A stretch of 11,191 nt of DNA from Proteiniphilum sp. (GTDB taxonomy: Bacteria; Bacteroidota; Bacteroidia; Bacteroidales; Dysgonomonadaceae), in contig JAIRSV010000020.1 of assembly GCA_031255275.1 (NCBI GenBank), positions 1-11,191 on the forward strand, read 5' to 3'. Each line of letters begins with the position of its first letter. Position 1 is the stretch's first letter. Made by a program: the position numbers and the translations under genes. The notes beneath the pieces were generated by a model that saw nothing but the letters and a program-made list of their open reading frames with translations, made no database searches and was not told the DNA's origin. This document shows positions 5,875 to 11,191 of this stretch, in pieces.

Positions 5875-7512
5875 ATGAAAAAAATTGCTGCCGCAATCGC
5901 GCTGTCACTCGTAACTCTTGCCACTTTTCCCTGCACGAATTTTCTGGTCGGGAAGAAAGCTTCTTCCGACGGATCTACGCTGATCTCTTATGCTGCCGAC
6001 TCCTATGCGCTGTATGGGGAACTGTATCACTGGCCCGCCCGACAATACGCTCCGGGAGAGATGCTCAAGGTGTATGAGTGGGACACGAAAAAATACCTGG
6101 GCGAGATACCTCAGGCTTTGCAGACTTACAGTGTGATCGGTAATATGAACGAACATCAGCTGGCTATCGGCGAAACTACTTTCGGGGGACGAAGCGAACT
6201 GTCTGATTCTACAGGCGTCATAGATTACGGAAGTCTTATCTATATCACGCTGCAGCGCGCCAGGAACGCGCGCGAAGCCATCGGCGTAATGACCGGCCTT
6301 GTGAGGGAACACGGTTATTACAGTTCGGGTGAATCGTTTTCGATCGCCGATCCCAACGAAGTGTGGATCCTGGAAATGATCGGAAAGGGGCCGGGCAACA
6401 GGGGGGCCGTATGGGTAGCCGTCCGTATTCCGGACGACTGTGTGTCGGCACATGCCAATCAGGCGCGCATCCGGCAGTTCCCTCTGGACGATCCGGAGAA
6501 TTGCATCTACTCGCCTGATGTGATCTCTTTCGCCCGCGAAAAGGGGTATTATGAGGGCGACGATGCCGGATTCAGCTTTGCCCGGGCGTATGCTCCTCTT
6601 GATTTCGGCGCGCTGCGCTACTGTGAAGCCCGTGTGTGGTCGTTTTTCAACAGAGTGAACGGGGATATGGCCGGATATGTGACTTATGCCCGGGGGGAAA
6701 CTACGGAGCCCATGCCGCTTTACATCAAACCGGACAGGAAGCTGAGCGTGCATGACATCCGGGAAATGATGCGTGACCATTATGAGGGTACTGAACTGGA
6801 CTGGCGCTTTGATGTGGGTGCTGGCCCCTTCAACTCGCCTTACCGATGGAGTCCGCTCTCTTTCGTGGTCGACTCGGTTGAGTATTGCAACGAGCGTCCC
6901 ATCGCTACTCAGCAGACGGCCTTTTCGTTCGTGGCGCAGATGCGCTCGTGGCTGCCTGACGCTATCGGCGGTATCCTCTGGTTCGGGGTCGACGATGCGG
7001 CGCAGACGGTGTATTATCCGTTCTATTGCGGACACGGCGAAACACCGCACGAAATGTCGGCGGGTAACGGTGATCTGCTGAGCTTCTCGTGGACTTCTGC
7101 TTTCTGGATTCACAACTGGGTCTCTAATATGGTATACGCTCGCTACAGCGACATGAGTGTGGATATGAAAAAGGTGCAGGCTTCTCTTGAAAAACGCTTC
7201 GGGGATTTGCAGCCTGAAACGGAACGGGTGGCTGCACAGCTCTTCGGTCAGTCGCCTCCGCAGGCGGTTCGCTTCCTGACGCAGTATACCAACGGCCTGG
7301 TGAAGGATGGTGTGGCGGAATGGAAAAAACTGGGCGAATATCTTATGGTGAAATATGTTGACGGTGTGGTCAAAAGAGAGGAAAACGGTCAGTTCAGGCG
7401 TAACCCTTACGGGAATCCGTCTTCGCCGCTGCGTCCGGGATATTCTGAGGATCACTACAGGAAAATTGTAGACCAGACCGGTGATAAATATAAAGTGCAT
7501 CCTATTAAATGA
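5875..7512 (+). CDS. C69 (U34) family dipeptidase, exported
   Basis: This 545-aa protein is a peptidase family C69 member (dipeptidase A/PepD-like N-terminal nucleophile hydrolase). Residues 1-19 form a signal-peptide-like stretch (basic MKK, then a hydrophobic core). C20 in FPCTNFLVGKKAS is the expected catalytic cysteine, exposed as the new N terminus after cleavage. The segments about 37-50 (SYAADSYALYGELYH), the middle GNMNEHQLAIGETTFGG region (109-125) and the ADPNEVWILEM region are typical of the family. The length fits the long Bacteroidota versions. TFPC is a poor lipobox, so I do not call it a lipoprotein. It probably hydrolyses dipeptides or short peptides in the periplasm; the substrate cannot be read from sequence. 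The downstream phospho-sugar mutase gene starts 30 bp after its stop, suggesting co-transcription, although the two activities have no obvious link. Confidence 0.9.
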   Translation: MKKIAAAIALSLVTLATFPCTNFLVGKKASSDGSTLISYAADSYALYGELYHWPARQYAPGEMLKVYEWDTKKYLGEIPQALQTYSVIGNMNEHQLAIGETTFGGRSELSDSTGVIDYGSLIYITLQRARNAREAIGVMTGLVREHGYYSSGESFSIADPNEVWILEMIGKGPGNRGAVWVAVRIPDDCVSAHANQARIRQFPLDDPENCIYSPDVISFAREKGYYEGDDAGFSFARAYAPLDFGALRYCEARVWSFFNRVNGDMAGYVTYARGETTEPMPLYIKPDRKLSVHDIREMMRDHYEGTELDWRFDVGAGPFNSPYRWSPLSFVVDSVEYCNERPIATQQTAFSFVAQMRSWLPDAIGGILWFGVDDAAQTVYYPFYCGHGETPHEMSAGNGDLLSFSWTSAFWIHNWVSNMVYARYSDMSVDMKKVQASLEKRFGDLQPETERVAAQLFGQSPPQAVRFLTQYTNGLVKDGVAEWKKLGEYLMVKYVDGVVKREENGQFRRNPYGNPSSPLRPGYSEDHYRKIVDQTGDKYKVHPIK

Positions 7513-7542
7513 ACAATAAAAATAAAGACTGCTTTAAAAACT

Positions 7543-9291
7543 ATGGAAAAAGAAACATTATTGACTCAGGTCACTGACAGGGCGATGTCCTGGATTACGG
7601 GTAATTATGACGCCGAAACGAAAAAGGAGGTGCGGCTAATGCTCGACTGTGATGATAAATCGAAACTGATTGATGCTTTCTACAAAGATCTTGAGTTTGG
7701 TACGGGTGGTCTGCGCGGCATTATGGGCGCAGGGAGCAACCGTATGAATATCTACACGACGGGCGCTGCTACGCAGGGACTCTCGAATTACCTGAAGAAG
7801 GAGTTTGCCGGCCTGAAGGAGATCAAGGTGGTGATCGGACATGACTGCAGGAACAACAGTCGTAAATTTGCGGAAATATCGGCTGATATTTTCAGCGCCA
7901 ACGGTATCAGGGTGTATCTTTTTGACAGCCTTCGCCCTACTCCCGAGGTGTCTTATGCTATCAGGAAGCTGGGCTGTCAGAGCGGGATCATGATCACTGC
8001 GTCGCACAACCCCAAAGAGTATAACGGCTATAAGGCTTACTGGAATGATGGCGCTCAGGTGCTTGCTCCTCACGACAGGAATATCATTGCGGAAGTTAAC
8101 CGCATCAAGTCGACGGACGATATTCGCTTCGAGGGAAACAAAGACTTGATCGAGATTGTCGGGAAGGATCTGGACGCGGCGTTTATCAAAAGGGTGAAAA
8201 AGCTGGTGCTTTCGCCCGATGTGATTGAGCGTCACAGCGACCTGAAAATTGTTTATACGCCCATCCACGGTTCGGGAATCATGCTGGTGCCCGATGCTTT
8301 GAGGGCGGTCGGGTTCACCAATATCATCTCTGTGCCCGAACAGGATGTGATAAGCGGTGACTTCCCGACGGTAGTTTCACCCAATCCGGAGGAGCCGGCT
8401 GCGCTTGATCTGGCTATCAGAAAGGCGGTGGAAACGGGTGCCGATCTGGTTATGGCTACCGATCCCGACGCTGACCGTATCGGTACGGCTATCCGCGACG
8501 GGGAGGGGAATTTTATCCTGGTGAACGGTAACCAGACTATGCTCCTGTGCCTTTATTACCTGATGACGCGCCGTGACGAACTGCATCTGCTCACCGGCCG
8601 GGAGTTTGTGGTCAAGACTATTGTTACCACGGAGCTGGTGAAGGATATTGCCGTGAAGAGGGGTATCGAGATTTTTGACTGTTACACGGGCTTTAAATGG
8701 ATTGCGGAGATCATTCGCAAGAACGAGGGTGTGAAGGAGTATATCGGGGGCGGAGAGGAGAGTTATGGTTTTCTGGCGGGCGATTTCGTTCGCGACAAGG
8801 ATTCCGTGTCGGCCTGCACCCTGTTTGCTGAGATCGCTGCCTGGGCGCGGGACAGGGGGAAGAGCATGTATGAGCTGCTTCAGGATATTTATCTGGAATA
8901 CGGATATTCGAGGGAAGTGGGCGTCTCCCTCGTGCGCAAGGGCAAAGAGGGGGCGGACGAGATTGAGGCGATGATGAAGAATTTCAGGACGAATCCGATG
9001 AAGTCTCTGGGCGGTTCTCCCGTCGTACTCATGAAGGATTTCGCCAAGCTGGAGGCGATGGATTATGTCCGCAACGAGCGGGTGCTCCTGGAAATGCCTA
9101 CGACGTCTAACGTGCTGCAATACTTCACCGAGGAGGGGACGAAACTCTCGATCCGTCCGTCGGGAACGGAACCCAAGATCAAATTCTACATCGAGGTGAA
9201 GGGCGCTGCCAAAACAAGGGAGTCGCTGGAAGAGGCTGAGGTGGCGGCCGGCAGGAAAATTAATGCTATCCGGAGGGAATTGGGTATTTAA
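7543..9291 (+). CDS. Phospho-sugar mutase (phosphoglucomutase/phosphomannomutase, PGM2-like)
   Basis: This 582-aa alpha-D-phosphohexomutase interconverts 1- and 6-phosphates of hexoses such as glucose or mannose, or of pentoses. Signature motifs appear in order: GTGGLRG (53-59), the phosphoserine loop TASHNPKEYNGYK with S154, the metal-binding DPDAD (D307, D309, D311), the sugar-binding GGGEESYGF (402-410) and the phosphate-binding RPSGTEPK (538-545). Length and the GEESYG form point to the PGM2/PgcA-like branch rather than the ~450-aa GlmM or AlgC forms. It is cytoplasmic, with no signal sequence. It lies 30 bp after the dipeptidase gene on the same strand, with a strong terminator 60 bases past its stop. 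Substrate choice between glucose, mannose and ribose/deoxyribose phosphates cannot be decided here. Confidence 0.95.
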   Translation: MEKETLLTQVTDRAMSWITGNYDAETKKEVRLMLDCDDKSKLIDAFYKDLEFGTGGLRGIMGAGSNRMNIYTTGAATQGLSNYLKKEFAGLKEIKVVIGHDCRNNSRKFAEISADIFSANGIRVYLFDSLRPTPEVSYAIRKLGCQSGIMITASHNPKEYNGYKAYWNDGAQVLAPHDRNIIAEVNRIKSTDDIRFEGNKDLIEIVGKDLDAAFIKRVKKLVLSPDVIERHSDLKIVYTPIHGSGIMLVPDALRAVGFTNIISVPEQDVISGDFPTVVSPNPEEPAALDLAIRKAVETGADLVMATDPDADRIGTAIRDGEGNFILVNGNQTMLLCLYYLMTRRDELHLLTGREFVVKTIVTTELVKDIAVKRGIEIFDCYTGFKWIAEIIRKNEGVKEYIGGGEESYGFLAGDFVRDKDSVSACTLFAEIAAWARDRGKSMYELLQDIYLEYGYSREVGVSLVRKGKEGADEIEAMMKNFRTNPMKSLGGSPVVLMKDFAKLEAMDYVRNERVLLEMPTTSNVLQYFTEEGTKLSIRPSGTEPKIKFYIEVKGAAKTRESLEEAEVAAGRKINAIRRELGI

Positions 9292-9350
9292 CCGGAGGGG
9301 TGGTTAGAAATCAGCGGTCAGAGGCCGCAAACTCTGATCCATTCATCGTT

Positions 9351-9393
9351 AAGCGTGTAACCCGGCGGTCAGCCGGATTACACGCTTTCTTTT
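9351..9393 (+). terminator. Strong intrinsic terminator after the phospho-sugar mutase gene
   Basis: AAGCGTGTAA (9351-9360) pairs perfectly with TTACACGCTT (9378-9387). A single C/A mismatch leads to an inner stem CCGGC / GCCGG with loop GGTCA, and the run TCTTTT follows. It is placed 60 bases after the mutase stop codon. Confidence 0.88.
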
Positions 9394-9516
9394 ATCCGGC
9401 TTGTGGCGCGGGGACGTTCAGCGATCACCTGCACAATCATGTGTCTATACGCCAATACGGGGCTATCTGCAAACATTCGGTTTCACAAGTGATCCGGGCG
9501 TCAGGGGGTGTCACAC
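9394..9516. other. Non-coding spacer before the minisatellite
   Basis: Between the terminator and the recognisable tandem copies I see no gene or clear RNA. Possible decayed units of the 23-bp repeat (sharing GCGTCAGGG) begin around 9494, but they are too diverged to phase confidently. Confidence 0.5.
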
Positions 9517-9769
9517 GTCTGAGCGTCAGGGTATTGCGCGTCCGTGCGTTAGAACGTCTCAGGTTCGTGCGTTGGAGCATGGCAGGTTCGTGCGTTAGAG
9601 CATGACGCGTTCGTTCGTTAGAGCATGGCGCGTTCGTGCGTTAGAGCATGACGCGTTCGTGCGTTAGAGCATGGCGCGTTCGTGCGTTAGAGCATGACGC
9701 GTTCGTGCGTTAGAGCATGGCAGGTTCGTGCGTTAGAGCATGACAGGTTCGTGCGTTAGAGCATGGCAG
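9517..9769. repeat. 23-bp tandem minisatellite with 46-bp higher-order unit
   Basis: Eleven contiguous 23-bp units fill 9517-9769. The first (9517-9539) keeps about 16 of 23 positions and the second (9540-9562) is also diverged. The nine from 9563 to 9769 are near-identical, with core GTTCGTGCGTTAGAGCATG followed by RCRS-type variation. At position 20 the units read G,A,G,A,G,A,G,A,G without exception. The last two bases are AG in the first and last three of these nine, and GC in the five between. The unit at 9609-9631 carries GTTCGTTCG. No unique spacers separate the units. Because 23 is not a multiple of 3 and each unit contains TAG (TAA on the other strand), every frame is closed within 69 bases, so this is not protein-coding. 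Confidence 0.97.
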
Positions 9770-9789
9770 GGGTTAAGTATATACCTGGA

Positions 9790-9812
9790 AATCACCGGTT
9801 TTGCAGGTGATT
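9790..9812 (-). terminator. Possible terminator of the EamA transporter gene
   Basis: A perfect 7-bp stem (AATCACC / GGTGATT) with a 9-base loop lies 5 bases past the transporter stop codon on the minus strand. No real T tract follows it (TCCAGG comes next), so termination is plausible but weakly supported. It may simply protect the transcript's 3' end. Confidence 0.35.
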
Positions 9813-9817
9813 CACGT

Positions 9818-10747
9818 TCAGGGGACGGACGCGCAGCCCAAATACAGGAAAATCATTCCAAGCACGATGAGGAGCAGGTCTGTCACCTTTGCCTTCAGGT
9901 TCTTCTCTCTGAAGAATATTACGCCTCCGGCAAACGAAACGAGCACGCTGCTCCGACGGATGAGCGAAATCATCGAAATCATGGCTCCGGTGCAGGAGAG
10001 GGCATTCAGGTACGCAAAATCGGTCAGCATCAAAAATAGGGTGATGAGCGGAATACTCCACCGGAATGTGAAGTTGAATTTCATACCGGGCTTCAGTAAC
10101 AGGGCGATCAGGAGGATGATCCCGATGATAAGGCTCTGATAGACGCTTGTCCACAGCAATACGGCCATGAAGCTGATGCGCTGCATCAGGAACTTTTCGA
10201 ACAGTTCGCTGATGGATCCCGTCAATGCGCCGGAGAAGGCAAGGGTTATCCACCTGTTGCGGGCGAAGTCGACTCCTTCCCTTTTGCCGGACAGAGAGAG
10301 CAGGAAGAGGGAGGCTATCGTGATCAGTACCCCGATCCACTGGTATGGATTGAGGTTTTCGCGGAAGATGATAATTGCCAGCACCAGCGTCATGACGGGG
10401 CGGGTAGCGTTGACCGGGCCGGCAATCGTTATCGGGAGGTGCTTCAGGGCGGAATATCCCGTCAGCCAGGCAAAGACAATGATCGCCGCCCGGATGAGGA
10501 TCTGAATATGCGCCTGTGCGCTCATCTCGGGAATATGGAGGAGGCTGTTTTCCATCCGCTCGGGGTGGAACCGGGACAAAAGGGCGACGGGCAGTAACAG
10601 CAGTACGGCAAAGAGCGTGGTGAGAAACAGTACGGGTAACACGGCATTGTTATTGACCGCAGTTTTCTTGCTGATGTCGTAGCACCCGTTAAAGAAGGCT
10701 GACACGAAGGCGAGGATTATCCACACGGGCAAAATATTTTTATACAA
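9818..10747 (-). CDS. EamA/DMT-family transporter
   Basis: This 309-aa polytopic membrane protein has ten predicted helices: about 6-23, 36-57, 81-100, 107-128, 134-152, 166-183, 194-218, 229-248, 255-277 and 286-304. They are arranged as two five-helix EamA repeats. Each repeat has the family's charged motif at the end of its fourth helix: FREN (128-131) and FFREKN (278-283). Members of the drug/metabolite transporter superfamily move small metabolites across the inner membrane; the substrate here is unknown. There is no ATG near the N terminus. The frame opens after a TAA, and the first usable start is TTG at 10747, with TTG at residue 6 or GTG at residue 8 as alternatives. It is convergent with the mutase gene and has no close co-directional neighbour in the window. 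Confidence 0.9.
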   Translation of the reverse strand: MYKNILPVWIILAFVSAFFNGCYDISKKTAVNNNAVLPVLFLTTLFAVLLLLPVALLSRFHPERMENSLLHIPEMSAQAHIQILIRAAIIVFAWLTGYSALKHLPITIAGPVNATRPVMTLVLAIIIFRENLNPYQWIGVLITIASLFLLSLSGKREGVDFARNRWITLAFSGALTGSISELFEKFLMQRISFMAVLLWTSVYQSLIIGIILLIALLLKPGMKFNFTFRWSIPLITLFLMLTDFAYLNALSCTGAMISMISLIRRSSVLVSFAGGVIFFREKNLKAKVTDLLLIVLGMIFLYLGCASVP

Positions 10748-10774
10748 ATATGGAATTATTTCACTTTACGGGAA

Positions 10775-10906
10775 ATGATATATATCAGAATTTTCAATTA
10801 TTATAGTGATCCGGAAGTTGTCAGGAAAGCTGCTGTAAACCACATCGCTTCATATCTGCTGATGACTCCCGAATCGTTGAGCAGAGCGAGGTCGGGGAGC
10901 TTGTGA
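10775..10906 (+). pseudogene. Remnant of a Crp/Fnr-family regulator (C-terminal helix-turn-helix)
   Basis: An open stretch of 43 codons encodes a peptide containing HIASYLLMTPESLSRAR (residues 23-39). The pattern IASYL-x-x-TPESLSR-x-R is the recognition-helix signature of Bacteroidota Crp/Fnr-type regulators, which usually read IASYLGxTPESLSRIR. The preceding residues (RIFNYYSDPEVVRKAAVN) fit the helix before the helix-turn-helix in such proteins. The cyclic-nucleotide-binding domain (roughly 150 residues) is absent and the reading stops at TGA 10904-10906, running into the GC-rich repeat zone. I infer a decayed gene fragment; the ATG is probably incidental. A functional micro-ORF cannot be excluded. 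Confidence 0.5.
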
Positions 10907-10929
10907 TGACGGGGAAGCGGGAAAAACCA

Positions 10930-10968
10930 GCTCGGGGAGCGCCCGAGCGGCAAGGGGCGGAAGTACCC
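10930..10968 (+). repeat. GC-rich dispersed repeat, copy 2 (39 bp, partial)
   Basis: This sequence matches the first 39 bases of 11028-11084 with three differences. One difference makes the first hairpin perfect here (GCTCGGG, loop GAGCG, CCCGAGC; 10930-10948). The other two, with the early end, destroy the second hairpin. Confidence 0.8.
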
Positions 10969-10973
10969 AATTT

Positions 10974-11005
10974 AATGTGATAATGTGATAATGTGTTGAT
11001 GTGAT
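10974..11005. repeat. Four 8-bp tandem units (AATGTGAT-like), with an inverted match downstream
   Basis: Consecutive units read AATGTGAT, AATGTGAT, AATGTGTT and GATGTGAT. The last 13 bases (GTGTTGATGTGAT, 10993-11005) recur exactly in inverted orientation at 11121-11133. The GC-rich element at 11028-11084 is thus framed by inverted AT-rich arms, suggesting a compound intergenic repeat. Confidence 0.75.
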
Positions 11006-11027
11006 GATGGGGGATGGGATATATATT

Positions 11028-11084
11028 GCTCGGGGAGCGCCGGAGCGGCAAGGGGCGGGAGCACCCGCCCCGACGAGCGATTTC
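11028..11084 (+). repeat. GC-rich two-hairpin dispersed repeat, copy 3
   Basis: This copy is identical over 57 bp to the reverse complement of 77-133. It contains the perfect hairpin GGGGCGGG, loop AGCA, CCCGCCCC (11052-11071). Just 3' of it, a small GCGC-GATA-GCGC stem lies at 11088-11099. Confidence 0.85.
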
Positions 11085-11138
11085 GGAGCGCGATAGCGCA
11101 TTGTTACATTACTTTTCATTATCACATCAACACGCCCC

Positions 11139-11191
11139 CGTCATTCTGAGCGTAGCCGAAGAATCTATTTCTATGATTGAGATTCCTCCAT
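11139..11191. repeat. Start of a CATTCTGAGCG-type palindromic repeat, cut by window edge
   Basis: The stretch CGTCATTCTGAGCGTAGCCG followed by AAGAATCT resembles a widespread intergenic repeat core that I recall from many environmental and Bacteroidota genomes. GAATCT (11161-11166) pairs with AGATTC (11180-11185), which looks like the turn of a larger imperfect palindrome. The second arm would lie beyond the window, so this is a partial element. Confidence 0.55.

Noticed and set aside
5875..5940. Lipoprotein signal on the C69 dipeptidase
   Set aside because: The residues before C20 are TFP, not a lipobox, and C20 is followed by TN as in the family's catalytic cysteine.
5905..7500. 531-codon open frame antisense to the C69 dipeptidase
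   Set aside because: It is rich in His/Arg/Val with no domain or membrane logic, and it mirrors the codon bias of the strongly recognisable dipeptidase; it is a shadow frame.
9318..9337. Additional hairpin TCAGAG / CTCTGA upstream of the mutase terminator
   Set aside because: The 6-bp stem is weak and not followed by T residues; the adjacent hairpin at 9351-9393 explains termination.
9300..9605. Small proteins encoded across the minisatellite (also 9401-9598 and 9740-10039)
   Set aside because: The 23-bp period closes every frame within 69 bases, the frames run through a strong terminator or antisense to the transporter, and they resemble no known protein.
9517..9769. CRISPR array
   Set aside because: The 23-bp units are directly contiguous with no unique spacers, and there are no cas genes in the window.
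9563..9769. Array of sigma-54 promoters (TGGCAG...TGC in the G-type units)
   Set aside because: The invariant GG and GC are 9 bases apart instead of 10 and the TTGC half is TGCG; there is no downstream gene in the correct orientation.
10821..11125. Proline/serine/histidine-rich small proteins on the minus strand
   Set aside because: They are translations of the GC-rich and AATGTGAT repeats in arbitrary frames, with no recognisable fold.

Overview
The window looks like chromosomal DNA of a member of the Bacteroidales (Bacteroidota) with mid-range GC. The evidence is indirect but consistent. The protein families and their arrangement fit: a DivIC/FtsB-type septum protein, a hybrid histidine kinase with its own HPt domain, an NtrC-type regulator, a C69 dipeptidase, a PGM2-type phospho-sugar mutase and an EamA exporter. 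The divergent gene pair near 5.7 kb has promoters resembling the Bacteroidota TTTG / TAnnTTTG consensus, and clear Shine-Dalgarno sites are scarce. No genus can be assigned from sequence alone.

Left block (202-5706, minus strand). Reading from 5706 down to 202, a probable operon encodes DivIC/FtsB, an unrecognised 115-aa four-helix membrane protein, an NtrC-family response regulator, a membrane-bound hybrid histidine kinase and a XerD-type tyrosine recombinase. The last three genes are spaced 10 and 3 bp apart. The regulator's AAA+ domain has lost every ATPase/sigma-54 motif I could inspect except the Walker A lysine, while its receiver and Fis-type DNA-binding domains look intact. A perfect 11-bp hairpin followed by a T-rich run at 25-59 (minus strand) probably ends the operon. 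A branched RNA fold between the divIC and membrane-protein genes may modulate read-through.

Middle block (5875-9291, plus strand). An exported C69 (U34) dipeptidase and a phosphoglucomutase/phosphomannomutase lie 30 bp apart and end at a strong intrinsic terminator (9351-9393).

Right block (9394-11191). The convergent gap between the mutase and the EamA transporter (9818-10747, minus, apparent TTG start) is occupied by a 23-bp minisatellite whose nine good copies alternate strictly between two sequence types, so the real duplication unit is 46 bp. Upstream of the transporter is the remnant of a Crp/Fnr-type helix-turn-helix. Beyond it lies a mosaic of intergenic repeats: a GC-rich two-hairpin element, an 8-bp tandem repeat and the start of a palindromic CATTCTGAGCG-type repeat.

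The GC-rich element occurs four times in the window. Two copies (77-133 and 11028-11084) are identical over 57 bp and lie in opposite orientation, so they bracket the whole gene block. I see no phage, insertion sequence, CRISPR array, toxin or defence system. The most unusual items are the apparently dead AAA+ response regulator inside a cell-division operon, the 46-bp higher-order minisatellite, and the repeat architecture at the edges.
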